Source of the DNA: Acidobacteriota bacterium
GTDB lineage: Bacteria > Acidobacteriota > Holophagae > Holophagales > Holophagaceae
Assembly: GCA_016195985.1 (NCBI GenBank)
Contig: JACPYP010000016.1
Span: forward strand, 186,001-250,000
Reading direction: 5' to 3'
Length of the DNA: 64,000 nucleotides
Shown here: positions 55,178 through 63,579 of the stretch, in pieces
Numbering within the stretch: the first letter of the stretch is position 1
Layout of the letters: each line of letters opens with the position of its first letter
Made by a program: the position numbers and the translations under genes
The notes under the pieces: model-generated
Told to the model about the DNA's origin: nothing
The model's database searches: none
The model's input: only the letters and a program-made list of their open reading frames with translations

Positions 55178-55837
55178 TTACAGCCCCCGGATCAGCTCCC
55201 GCAATCCGCCCCAGACGATCTGCACGCCGATGGCCAGCAGCACGAAGGCCGAGATCTGGGTGATGGTGGCCTCTCCCGTGGCGCCCAGTTTGCGGATGAC
55301 CTTGGTGCCGTAGCGGTAGAACAGGAACACCGTGAGCGCCGCCAGGCCGATGCCGCAGGTGGTCCCCAGGAAGCTCATGAGGGTCTGGGGATGCCAGATG
55401 GGGCCGCGGGGCACCAGGCTGAGGGTCACCGCCATGGCGCCGGGGCCCGCGGTCACGGGCATGGTGAGGGGGAAGAAAGCCTGGTCCAGCAGGTAGGTCT
55501 GCAGCTCCGCCTTGTCGGATTCGCTGAGTTTGGGATCGCGGTTCAGCATGTGCCAGGCGCTGTGGAAGAGCAGCAGGCCGCCCGCGATGGCGATGACGGG
55601 GATGGAGATGCCCAGCAGCTTCAGCATCCAGCCGCCCACCACCAGCAGCGTGGTGAGGAAGATCCAGGTGTAGAGCCCGATGAGGGCCGCCAGGTGGTTG
55701 CGCTGGGATTCCTTCACGCCCCCCGTGAGTTGGAGGAAGACCGGGGCCATGGCTGGCGGATTCAGGATGGGGAAGAGGGCCAGGAAGGCGAACATCATGG
55801 TGTTGATGAAGAGGGCCAAGTCGGACTCCGGGCTCAC
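55178..55837 (-). CDS. MarC-family integral membrane protein
   Basis: 219 aa from a GTG at 55837. Six hydrophobic segments are visible, starting DLALFINTMMFAFLALFPIL-NPP, then HLAALIGLYTWIFLTTLLVV, LLGISIPVIAIAGGLLLFHS, ALTVFLFYRYG and ISAFVLLAIGVQIVWGG. The NPP motif in TM1 and TMPVTAGPGAMAVTLSL are MarC/SnatA hallmarks. Members are proposed amino acid exporters; function here is unknown. An upstream start at 55891 would run through a 19-bp palindrome, so the GTG is preferred. Confidence 0.85.
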   Translation of the reverse strand: MSPESDLALFINTMMFAFLALFPILNPPAMAPVFLQLTGGVKESQRNHLAALIGLYTWIFLTTLLVVGGWMLKLLGISIPVIAIAGGLLLFHSAWHMLNRDPKLSESDKAELQTYLLDQAFFPLTMPVTAGPGAMAVTLSLVPRGPIWHPQTLMSFLGTTCGIGLAALTVFLFYRYGTKVIRKLGATGEATITQISAFVLLAIGVQIVWGGLRELIRGL

Positions 55838-55869
55838 GCGCTGAGATGATCCTACCCATTCCTGACCTA

Positions 55870-55921
55870 TGAGGCCGTAACAAACCCCCATGCGGCCCCG
55901 TCGGGGTTTGTTACGGCCTCA
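55870..55921. repeat. Perfect 19-bp inverted repeat between divergent genes
   Basis: TGAGGCCGTAACAAACCCC (55870-55888) and its exact complement (55903-55921) with a 14-nt loop. A second CCCC (55896-55899) can pair with the same GGGG, giving an alternative short hairpin. It lies where the marC and aldo/keto reductase promoters should be, so an ordinary terminator role is unlikely. Confidence 0.9.
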
Positions 55922-55969
55922 ATGGACCATATGGCGCGATACTAGGCCTTCCCCATCCAGGAGGGCGCC

Positions 55970-57043
55970 ATGCCGGAAGCCGGAACGACTCGCCGCGACT
56001 TGTTCAAGCTGGGAGCCGCCACCGCCGCCGGACTGATCGCCTCGAAGCTGGGGGCCGCCTCATCGGAAGAAACCCCGGCTGCCAAGCCTTCACCCTCGGC
56101 CCCGTTCAATCCCGTGACGGCTCTTGCCATGCCCACCCGGAACCTGGGCCGCACCGGGCACCTGGTGGGGCTCTTCAGCCTGGGCGGCCAGGCGGCCATC
56201 GAGAAGGCCGAGAACGAGAAGGTGGCTGTCCCTCTCATCGAGCGGGCCCTGGACCTGGGGGTGAACTACCTGGACACCTCCGCCCGTTACGGTGGAGAGG
56301 CCCGTTGGAGCGAGCGGTACTTCGGCCAGGTGATGAAGCGCCGCCGTAAGGAAGCCTTCCTCGCGACCAAGACCCATGACCGCACAGCGGACGGTTCACT
56401 GCGGCTGCTGGAAACCTCGCTGAAGCTGCTACAGACCGATCACGTGGATCTTTGGCAGCTCCACGCCATGAGCACCATGGACGACGTCGAGCGCGTCTGC
56501 GCCAAGGGCGGGGCGCTGGAGGCCTTCCAGAAGGCCCGCGACCAGAAGCTGGTGCGCTTCCTGGGGCTCAGCGGCCACACGGACCCCGACATCCTGGCCG
56601 AGGCCATCCGGCGTTTCCCTTTTGACACGGTGCTCATGGCTTTCAACGCCGCCGACACCTGGCACCTGCCCTTCAAGAAGACGCTGCTGCCCCTGGCCGT
56701 CGAGAAGGAAATAGGCATCATCGGCATGAAGATCCCTGCCCGGGGCCGCATCCTTGAGGGCGTCCAGCCCCCGCCGCCGGAGCAGCAGCGGGGCATAGCG
56801 AAGCATGACCGCCCAGGCACACTCACCATGCGGGAGGCCATGCGCTATACCCTCAGCCATCCCGTGAGCACGGTCATCATCGGCGTGGATACCATGGCCC
56901 AGCTGGAGGAGAACGTGGCCATCGCCCGGTCCTTCGTGCCGGCCAGCTCCACCCAGTTGGAGGCTTTGGAGCAGAAGGTGAAGCCCGTCTACGGGCAGGC
57001 CTCCTGGTACAAGCGCGACGCCCCGGCCAATCCGCCGAAGTGA
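55970..57043 (+). CDS. Tat-exported aldo/keto reductase
   Basis: 357-aa oxidoreductase. The N-terminus has a twin-arginine signal (TTRRDLFKLGAATAAGLIAS), so the folded, cofactor-loaded enzyme is probably exported. The AKR barrel follows: NLGRTGHLVGLFSLGGQAAI, the catalytic Asp and Tyr in VNYLDTSARYGGEARWSERY, Lys in AFLATKTHDR, and His in DLWQLHAM. The C-terminal YTLSHPVSTVIIGVDTMAQL is typical of the family. Substrate unknown. Exported AKRs of this kind occur in many acidobacterial and planctomycete genomes (recalled). GGAGGGCGCC precedes the ATG. Confidence 0.88.
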   Translation: MPEAGTTRRDLFKLGAATAAGLIASKLGAASSEETPAAKPSPSAPFNPVTALAMPTRNLGRTGHLVGLFSLGGQAAIEKAENEKVAVPLIERALDLGVNYLDTSARYGGEARWSERYFGQVMKRRRKEAFLATKTHDRTADGSLRLLETSLKLLQTDHVDLWQLHAMSTMDDVERVCAKGGALEAFQKARDQKLVRFLGLSGHTDPDILAEAIRRFPFDTVLMAFNAADTWHLPFKKTLLPLAVEKEIGIIGMKIPARGRILEGVQPPPPEQQRGIAKHDRPGTLTMREAMRYTLSHPVSTVIIGVDTMAQLEENVAIARSFVPASSTQLEALEQKVKPVYGQASWYKRDAPANPPK

Positions 57044-57085
57044 GGGCCGAAGGCCGCTACACTTGGGGGCCATTCCGAGGCTTCC

Positions 57086-58693
57086 ATGCGGTTCTTCCTC
57101 CTGGCTCTAGCGAGCCTCCTCGCCCTGCCGCCCCTGGCGGCCGACACCTATCCCCGCCAGCCCGGCATCGACGTCCAGCACTATGTGTTCCGCCTGGACC
57201 TGAGCGCGGATGTCGACAGCCTCCAGGGGCAGGCCACCGCCGTGGTCCGCCTGCGCCAGGATGGGGTGTCTGAGCTGATTCTGGATCTGGCGGCTCCGAA
57301 GGACGGTAAGGGCATGGATGTGGCTGCGGTGGCCGTGGAGGGCAGGCCCGCGGCTTTCCGGCGCGAGAAGGACCGTCTCCACATTCCTTTAGGCGAGGGC
57401 CGGAAGGCGGGGGAGGTGCTCTCGGTGGAGGTCCGCTACGGCGGCCGTCCCGCGGAGGGGCTGAAGTTCCTGGCCAACAAGCACGGCGAGCGCTGCGTCT
57501 TCAGCGACAGTTGGCCGGATCAGGCCCACCAGTGGCTGCCCGTGGTGGATCATCCGTCCGACAAGGCCACCGCCGAGATGATCGTGACCGCGCCCGCCCG
57601 GCACCAGGTGGTGTCCAACGGCCTGCTGGTGGAGACCACGGATCTGCCCGGCGGCAAGCGGCGCACCCACTGGAAGCAGGACCAGCCCCTGCCGGTCTGG
57701 CTGTACACCCTGGGCATCGGCCCCTTCGCGGTCCACCGCGCGGCGCCCATCGGATCACTGCCCCTCGAAAGCTGGGTGTTTCCCCAGGAGCGCGACAGCG
57801 CCTGGCAGGCCCTGGAGGAACCGGCGCGCCAGGTGGTGGCCTTCCTCAGCGCCCGCATCGCCCCCTTCCCCTACGACAGGCTGGCCAACGTGGAGGCCGC
57901 GGGCATCAGCGGCGGCATGGAGTCGGCCACGGCCATTTCCTATGGCGAAGCCTCCTTCAACGGCCGGCCGCTCCCTTCCCTGGTGGCCCACGAGGTGGCC
58001 CACCAGTGGTTCGGCGATGCGGTCACCGAGGCCGATTGGGATGATGTCTGGCTGAGCGAAGGCTTCGCCACCTACCTCACCAACTGCTTCCAGGAGCACG
58101 CGCAGGGGCGGGAGGCCTTCGTGGCTTCCCTGAAGCGGGGACGGCAAGGGGTCATCGCCGCGGAGGCGAAGATTCCCGACACCCCCATCATCCACCGCAA
58201 TCTGGCCGACATGGGCAGGGTGCTGAACCCCTTCGTCTACGAGAAGGCGGGGTGGGTGCTGCACATGCTGCGCACCAGCATCGGAGACGATGCCTTCTGG
58301 AAAGGCCTGCGGATCTACTTCCTGCGCCACCGGCACGGCAACGCCACCACCCAGGATTTCCGCCACGCCATGGAGGAGGCCTGCGGCCGGAACCTGGAGG
58401 CTTTCTTCCGGCAGTGGCTGACCCGCCCCGGTGTGCCGAGACTGACGGGAACCTGGAGCTACGATGCGGCGGGAAAGCAGGTGGTCCTGGATCTGCGGCA
58501 GGCCCAGAAGGAGGAGGCTTTCCACTTCCCCTTGGAACTGGATCTGGGAGGGCGAAAGGAAAGGGTGGACCTGTCCCAGAAGCAGCACCGGTTCACGTTC
58601 CCCGCCGAGGCCGCGCCCGCCTTCATCGACCTGGATCCCCGCACCGTGGCCCTGATCGATGCCCCCGGGCGGCTGGAGCGCGGCACGCCCTGA
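57086..58693 (+). CDS. M1-family zinc aminopeptidase, exported
   Basis: 535-aa metallopeptidase. Signal peptide (MRFFLLALASLLALPPLAA), N-terminal beta domain (about 22-210), and catalytic domain with HEVAHQWF (HExxH, 302-306) and the third ligand Glu325 in WLSEGFATYLTN. The exopeptidase motif reads GGMES (276-280) instead of the usual GAMEN, a modest change at the substrate-binding site. It ends after a short C-terminal beta module, lacking the large ERAP-type domain. Probably trims peptides in the periplasm with the S46 and Tricorn-like enzymes. 42 nt after the aldo/keto reductase gene. Confidence 0.92.
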   Translation: MRFFLLALASLLALPPLAADTYPRQPGIDVQHYVFRLDLSADVDSLQGQATAVVRLRQDGVSELILDLAAPKDGKGMDVAAVAVEGRPAAFRREKDRLHIPLGEGRKAGEVLSVEVRYGGRPAEGLKFLANKHGERCVFSDSWPDQAHQWLPVVDHPSDKATAEMIVTAPARHQVVSNGLLVETTDLPGGKRRTHWKQDQPLPVWLYTLGIGPFAVHRAAPIGSLPLESWVFPQERDSAWQALEEPARQVVAFLSARIAPFPYDRLANVEAAGISGGMESATAISYGEASFNGRPLPSLVAHEVAHQWFGDAVTEADWDDVWLSEGFATYLTNCFQEHAQGREAFVASLKRGRQGVIAAEAKIPDTPIIHRNLADMGRVLNPFVYEKAGWVLHMLRTSIGDDAFWKGLRIYFLRHRHGNATTQDFRHAMEEACGRNLEAFFRQWLTRPGVPRLTGTWSYDAAGKQVVLDLRQAQKEEAFHFPLELDLGGRKERVDLSQKQHRFTFPAEAAPAFIDLDPRTVALIDAPGRLERGTP

Positions 58694-58745
58694 GGCCCTC
58701 TGTGCCTTCTGTGTTCCCGCTTTTGATGGCCCGAGCGCAGGTTTC

Positions 58746-59552
58746 TCAGAGCGGGCGTTCCAGTGCCGCGTAGACCTCGGGCCTCCGGTCGCGCAGGGCC
58801 GGAAAGCGCTCGCGCCAGGCCCGCAGCTTCAGGAGGTCGAGGTCGCCGACCACAGGGCCTTCGGTGCCGTCGCCTGAGGCGATGATGTCGCCGGAAGCAT
58901 CGTGGATGGCGGAGCGGCCAGGATATTCCAGGTGGGGATCGCGGCCCACGCGGTTCACGCCGCATACGGCCATCTGGTTCTCGATGGCCCGCGCAGCCAA
59001 CAGGGTCGACCAGGCCGCGATGCGCCGCTGGGGCCAGTTGGCAGGGAGGAAGACCACTTCGGCGCCCCGCGCCGCCAGGCTGCGGAAGGGCTCGGGGAAG
59101 CGCAGGTCGTAGCAGATCTGCAGGCCGCAGGGGACGCCGTCGATTTCGAAGAGCGGGCATTCGGTGCCGCCGCTGTAGTGCCGGTTCTCCTCGCCGTAGG
59201 AGAAGGGGTGGATCTTGCGGTAGGCGGCCAGCAGCGCACCGTCGGGGCCCGTGACGAAGGCCGCGTTGCGCGGGTGGGGCGCATGGGCTTCCACGGCCGT
59301 GCCGATGAGGTAGAGGCCGAATTCCCGGGACAGCGCCGACAGAATGCCGCTCGTCCGCCCCGGAAGGCTTTCCGCGAAGGGTTCCGGCGCCATGGTGAAG
59401 CCCAGGGTGAAGAGTTCCGGGAACACCGCCACCCGGGCTCCGGCCTCGGCGGCCCCCTGGACGAACCCGCGGGCCCGGGCCAGGTTCGCCTCCGGGTCCT
59501 GCCAGACGGTGTCCTGTTGGATCAGGGCGATGCGAAGAGTGGATGCAGCCAT
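58746..59552 (-). CDS. Carbon-nitrogen hydrolase, omega-amidase-like
   Basis: 268-aa nitrilase-superfamily enzyme. The catalytic triad is visible: Glu46 in VFPELFTLGF, Lys113 in YRKIHPFSYGEE and Cys147 in GLQICYDLRFPEPFR. QTLANW-type context reads VVFLPANWPQRRIAAWSTLL, followed by GVNRVGRDPHLEYPGRSAIH. These segments resemble YafV-like omega-amidases, which hydrolyse alpha-keto acid amides formed by glutamine transaminases; the substrate is an inference. Divergent from the CitA-like kinase and convergent with the M1 gene. Confidence 0.85.
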   Translation of the reverse strand: MAASTLRIALIQQDTVWQDPEANLARARGFVQGAAEAGARVAVFPELFTLGFTMAPEPFAESLPGRTSGILSALSREFGLYLIGTAVEAHAPHPRNAAFVTGPDGALLAAYRKIHPFSYGEENRHYSGGTECPLFEIDGVPCGLQICYDLRFPEPFRSLAARGAEVVFLPANWPQRRIAAWSTLLAARAIENQMAVCGVNRVGRDPHLEYPGRSAIHDASGDIIASGDGTEGPVVGDLDLLKLRAWRERFPALRDRRPEVYAALERPL

Positions 59553-59764
59553 GCTTCGATCCTACCTTCCGGAAAGGCCGGATGGGAGACCGCCCGGCCC
59601 CATCGCTCCGGGGGGTTGTGTGGTTGAATGTCAGCAGTTCTTTCCCCACATGCAGTGCCCAGCGGAGAAGCCTTCCGGGAGGGTGCGGATTCCCGCCGTG
59701 GATCCGGCCTCCCCGGTGCGCCCGGCGCCGGGTTTCCTCGTTCACTCCCGGAAGGCGTTCCACC

Positions 59765-61399
59765 ATGTCCTGGAAGCGGCCCATCTTGCACCTGCGGGCC
59801 AGGATCACCCTCCTGGTGGCCACGGTGCTGGCTCTGGTGCTGGTGGCGACGGGCTTCATGGTGAACTGGAAGATCGAGCGGCAGACCCGGGAAGCCCTCA
59901 CCGAAAGGCTGGTGCTGCTGTCCCGGGCCGCGGCGGAATCCGATGCGGTGATCAAGGGCCTGGCAGGGCAGCGGCCGGCGGCCACCGTGCAGGCCTATGC
60001 CGAACGGCTCCGCCTGGACGCTAAGGTGGACTACATCACCGTCATGGACATGAAGGGGATCCGGCTGTCCCATCCCACCCCGGCCCAGATCGGGGCGCGG
60101 TTTGCAGGCGGGGATGAAGCGGAAGTCTTCAAGGGCCGCTCCTATGTGTCCGCGGCCCGGGGCACCCTGGGGCTCTCGTTGAGGGCCTTCACGCCGGTGG
60201 TGGATCCCTCCAGCGGGCGCCAAACCGGCGCGGTGGCCGTCGGCATCCTGGTGACGGGCCTGGACCGCACCGTTCTCAGCCTGCGGAAGCGGGTGGCCCT
60301 GGGCGTGTTCATCGGCTTCTGCGCGGGCACGGTCGGCGCCGTGGCCGTGGCGGGCCGCATCAAGCAGATCCTCCTGGGCATGGAACCTACCGAGATCGCC
60401 ACGCTGCTGCAGCAGCGCAGCGCCCTTCTCCACTCGGTGCGGGAAGGCATCGTGGCCGTGGATTCGAACCTGACCATCACGCTCGTCAACGAAGAAGCCG
60501 CCCGGCTCTTTTCCCTGGCTGGCATCCACGGAAGGCTGGTGGGGCGCCGCCACGACGAGGTGATTCCGCTCAAGGGCATGCGGGCTGTGGTCGAAACCGG
60601 CGAACCCCAGTACGACCAGGAGGGGGACATCAACGGGTTGAAAATCCTCACCAGCCGGGTGCCGGTGCTCGTGGCTGGCCGCATCGCCGGGGCGGTGGCC
60701 ACCTTCCGCGACAAGACGGAGGTGAGCCGGTTGGCCGAGCAGCTGACGGGGGTGCGCCATTTTGCGGAGGCGCTGCGGGTGCAGACCCACGAGTTCATGA
60801 ACAAGCTGCACGTGATTCTCGGCCTGGTGAAGCTGGGCGAGCATGAACGCCTGAAGGAGTACGTGGCGGGCATCGCGGGCCGTCTGGATGACGAGGTGGG
60901 CTACGTCCTGCAGCGGGTCAAGGATCCGGTGGTGGCGGGTTTTCTTCTGGCCCGCTTCGCCGCGGCCCGGGAGCAGGCGGTTCGACTGAAGCTGGACGAG
61001 GCCACCGCCGTGCCCCGGTGCCCCGGCGAATCCGAGGCTCACGACATCGTCACCATCGTGGGCAACCTGCTGGAGAACGCTGTGGAGGCCCTGCACGGCA
61101 CCCCCTCCCCGGAGATCCTGCTGGGCCTCTGGCAGGAAGGCGAGTGGCTGCGGTTGTCGGTGGAGGACAACGGTCCCGGCCTGCCCGAGGAGCATCTGGC
61201 CCGCATCTTCGAGCGCGGCTTTTCCACCAAGGGGGAGAACCGGGGCTTCGGCCTGTGGCGGGTCGCCCGGTCGGTGGAAGCCCTCGGCGGGCACCTGCGC
61301 GCGCGGAACCGGGCGGGCGGGGGTGCGGTCTTCGAGGCCTCCATCCGCCTGTTCAGCGAGATGGCGAGCGGGCCGTTCGGCGGGGAGGTGCTGCCGTGA
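59765..61399 (+). CDS. CitA/DcuS-type sensor histidine kinase
   Basis: 544-aa membrane kinase. TM1 about 14-33, extracytoplasmic sCache/CitA domain (37-175) with the carboxylate-binding style motif GIRLSHPTPAQIG, TM2 about 178-196, a PAS domain (about 215-315) and a SpoOB-type kinase core with phosphoacceptor His342 in THEFMNKLHVILGLVKLGEH, N-box NLLENAVEALHG and NGPGLPEEHLARIFERGFST. CitA/DcuS sense citrate or C4-dicarboxylates. ATG at 59765 has GGAAGG nine nt upstream. It overlaps the regulator gene by GTGA; a DctA-like transporter follows, strengthening the C4-dicarboxylate assignment. Confidence 0.9.
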   Translation: MSWKRPILHLRARITLLVATVLALVLVATGFMVNWKIERQTREALTERLVLLSRAAAESDAVIKGLAGQRPAATVQAYAERLRLDAKVDYITVMDMKGIRLSHPTPAQIGARFAGGDEAEVFKGRSYVSAARGTLGLSLRAFTPVVDPSSGRQTGAVAVGILVTGLDRTVLSLRKRVALGVFIGFCAGTVGAVAVAGRIKQILLGMEPTEIATLLQQRSALLHSVREGIVAVDSNLTITLVNEEAARLFSLAGIHGRLVGRRHDEVIPLKGMRAVVETGEPQYDQEGDINGLKILTSRVPVLVAGRIAGAVATFRDKTEVSRLAEQLTGVRHFAEALRVQTHEFMNKLHVILGLVKLGEHERLKEYVAGIAGRLDDEVGYVLQRVKDPVVAGFLLARFAAAREQAVRLKLDEATAVPRCPGESEAHDIVTIVGNLLENAVEALHGTPSPEILLGLWQEGEWLRLSVEDNGPGLPEEHLARIFERGFSTKGENRGFGLWRVARSVEALGGHLRARNRAGGGAVFEASIRLFSEMASGPFGGEVLP

Positions 61400-62112
61400 T
61401 CCGTGTGCTGCTGGTGGAAGACGATCCCATGGTGGCGGAGCTGAACCGCATCTACGTGGACCGGGTGGGCGGCTTCCAGGTGGTGGCCTCCGTCCGCAGC
61501 GCCGCCGAGGGCCTGTCGGTCCTGCGGGAGCAGCCCGTGGACCTGCTGCTGCTGGACATCTTCATGGCGGGCCAGACGGGCCTGGACCTGATGTCCGAAA
61601 TCCGCAGCCTGGCCCTGGATGTGGATGTCATTTTCGTCACCGCCGCCCGCGATGCGCGGACCATCGGCAGGGCCCTCAAACTTGGCGCGGTGGACTACCT
61701 GATCAAGCCCTTCGAGTTCGAACGGCTCCAGCAGGCCCTCGAGGGTTACCGCCAGACCCTGCGCCTGGTGCGCACGGAGCAGTCCCTGAGCCAGATGGAG
61801 CTGGACGCGGCCCTCAGCCGCCGCCTCCGGGAAAGCCCGGCCGAGACCGAGCTGCCCAAGGGGCTGGACCGGGCCACCCTGACGCGGGTCTGCCAATCCA
61901 TCCTCGACCTGCCGGGCGACTCCCCCTGGTTCACCTCGGAGGAACAGGCCGGGCTGGTGGGCATCAGCCGGGTGTCCGTGCGGAAGTACCTGGAGTACCT
62001 CTGCGGGCTGAAGGTGCTGAAGATGGAGCCGGGCTACGGCGGCATGGGCCGTCCCGTGCACCGGTACCGGCTGCCGGGCGGCCGGCTGGAAGACCTTCGG
62101 CGCTTCCTTTAG
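61396..62112 (+). CDS. CitB/DcuR-type response regulator
   Basis: 238-aa regulator starting at GTG 61396 inside the kinase stop (GTGA). Receiver domain with VLLVEDDPMVAELNRIYVDR and phosphoacceptor Asp54 in LLLLDIFMAGQTGLDLM, LGAVDYLIKPFEFERLQQAL, a linker helix, and a C-terminal HTH (SSEEQ-like FTSEEQAGLVGISRVSVRKY) ending in VHRYRLPGG, all typical of CitB/DcuR. GGGGAGG lies upstream. Its likely target is the dctA-like gene 88 nt downstream. Confidence 0.93.
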   Translation: MIRVLLVEDDPMVAELNRIYVDRVGGFQVVASVRSAAEGLSVLREQPVDLLLLDIFMAGQTGLDLMSEIRSLALDVDVIFVTAARDARTIGRALKLGAVDYLIKPFEFERLQQALEGYRQTLRLVRTEQSLSQMELDAALSRRLRESPAETELPKGLDRATLTRVCQSILDLPGDSPWFTSEEQAGLVGISRVSVRKYLEYLCGLKVLKMEPGYGGMGRPVHRYRLPGGRLEDLRRFL

Positions 62113-62200
62113 TTCCAATAGTCCGAATCAACTTCCGAAATCAGCGGAGGGTCCGCCGGCGGCGCAGCATGGGTCAACCACGCCTGAAAGGAAGACCGAC

Positions 62201-63508
62201 ATGATGAAACGATTCGCGTCGAAGCTGTACAACTGGGTCGCGGTGGCCATCATTCTCGGCGCGCTGCTGGGCCACTTCTATCCCATTGTCGCCGTGAAGA
62301 TGCAGCCGTTCGCGGACGGCTTTATCAGCCTCATCAAGATGCTCATCCCGCCGGTGATCCTCTGCAGCGTGGTGCTGGGCATCGCGGGCTCCGGCAGCAT
62401 CAAGAAGGCCGGGCGGGTGGGCGGAAAGGCCATCCTCTACTTCGAAGTGGTGAGCACCCTGGCCCTGGTGATCGGCCTCGCCATGGCCAATGTGTTCGGG
62501 CCCGGGCGCAGCTTCCACGCGGATCCATCCAAGCTGGATCCCAAGCTGGTGGCCGGGTACGTGGCCCAGGCCCAGCACCTGACGGTGACCGACCACCTGC
62601 TGAAGATGATTCCCAAGACGGTGTTCAGCGCTTTCACCGAAGGCGACGTGCTGCAGGTGCTGCTCATCTCGGTACTCTTCGGTTTCTCCGTGGCTGCCAT
62701 GAACGACAAGTACAAGGCGCCGCTCATCGGCTTCCTGGAGAACCTCAGCAAGATGTTCTTCGGGGTCATGAACCAGATCCTCTATCTGGCCCCCTTGGGC
62801 GCCGGCGCGGCCATCGCCTTCACCATCGGCAAGTTCGGGCTGCGGTCGCTGGTGCCCATGGCCCAGCTCATCCTGCTCTTCTACGCCACCTGCGCCATCT
62901 TCATCTTCCTGGTGCTGGGCTTCATCGCCCGGCTGGCGGGCTTCAACATCTTCAAGGTGGTGGGCTACATCAAGAGCGAGTTGCTGCTGGTGCTGGCCAC
63001 CAGTTCCTCCGAGTCGGCCCTGATTCCGCTCATGGAGAAGATGGAAAAGCTGGGCCTTTCGAAATCCGTGGTGGGCCTGGTCATTCCCACGGGCTATTCC
63101 TTCAATCTGGACGGCACCAACATCTACATGACCCTGGCCTCGATCTTCATCGCCCAGGCCCTGGGCATCCACCTCACCATCGGCCAGCAGATGGCCATCC
63201 TGGTGGTGGCCATGATCACCAGCAAGGGCGCGGCGGGCGTCACGGGTTCGGGCTTCATCACCCTGGCGGCCACGCTGGCGGTGGTGCCGGGCATCCCCGT
63301 GGCAGGCATGGCCCTCATCCTCGGCATCGACAAGTTCATGTCCGAAGCCCGCGCCATCACCAACCACATCGGCAACTGCATCGCCGCCGTGGTCATGGCC
63401 AGCTGGGAGAAGGAGCTGGACTGGGATACCTTCCACGCCACCCTCGGCCGGAAGAAGGAGGCTCAGCCCATGGTGAAAGCGCCCGTCCTGGCCGCCGGAG
63501 CGGAGTGA
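62201..63508 (+). CDS. C4-dicarboxylate:cation symporter, DctA-like
   Basis: 435-aa member of the DAACS family (glutamate/dicarboxylate symporters). About eight hydrophobic segments and two re-entrant loops; family motifs include LGALLGHFYPIVAVKMQPFA, FISLIKMLIPPVILCSVVLG, the serine-rich hairpin LLVLATSSSESALIPLMEKM, VVGLVIPTGYSFNLDGTNIY and SKGAAGVTGSGFITLAATLA. Transports succinate, fumarate, malate or related acids with protons or sodium. GGAAG lies upstream of tandem ATGs. It follows the CitA/CitB-type system, whose relatives DcuS/DcuR control dctA in enterobacteria. Confidence 0.93.
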   Translation: MMKRFASKLYNWVAVAIILGALLGHFYPIVAVKMQPFADGFISLIKMLIPPVILCSVVLGIAGSGSIKKAGRVGGKAILYFEVVSTLALVIGLAMANVFGPGRSFHADPSKLDPKLVAGYVAQAQHLTVTDHLLKMIPKTVFSAFTEGDVLQVLLISVLFGFSVAAMNDKYKAPLIGFLENLSKMFFGVMNQILYLAPLGAGAAIAFTIGKFGLRSLVPMAQLILLFYATCAIFIFLVLGFIARLAGFNIFKVVGYIKSELLLVLATSSSESALIPLMEKMEKLGLSKSVVGLVIPTGYSFNLDGTNIYMTLASIFIAQALGIHLTIGQQMAILVVAMITSKGAAGVTGSGFITLAATLAVVPGIPVAGMALILGIDKFMSEARAITNHIGNCIAAVVMASWEKELDWDTFHATLGRKKEAQPMVKAPVLAAGAE

Positions 63509-63519
63509 GCTTCAAAAGA

Positions 63520-63563
63520 CCCCCACGAAGGCGTGCTTTCCATCCCCGTCACCTTCGTGGGGG
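63520..63563 (-). terminator. Stem-loop terminator between convergent genes
   Basis: CCCCCACGAAGG (63520-63531) and CCTTCGTGGGGG (63552-63563), perfect 12-bp stem, 20-nt loop. On the minus strand it is followed by TCTTTT (63519-63514), so it is oriented to end the DAO-family gene; it may also act on the transporter mRNA. Confidence 0.75.
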
Positions 63564-63579
63564 GCCTGAAAACGCTGCA

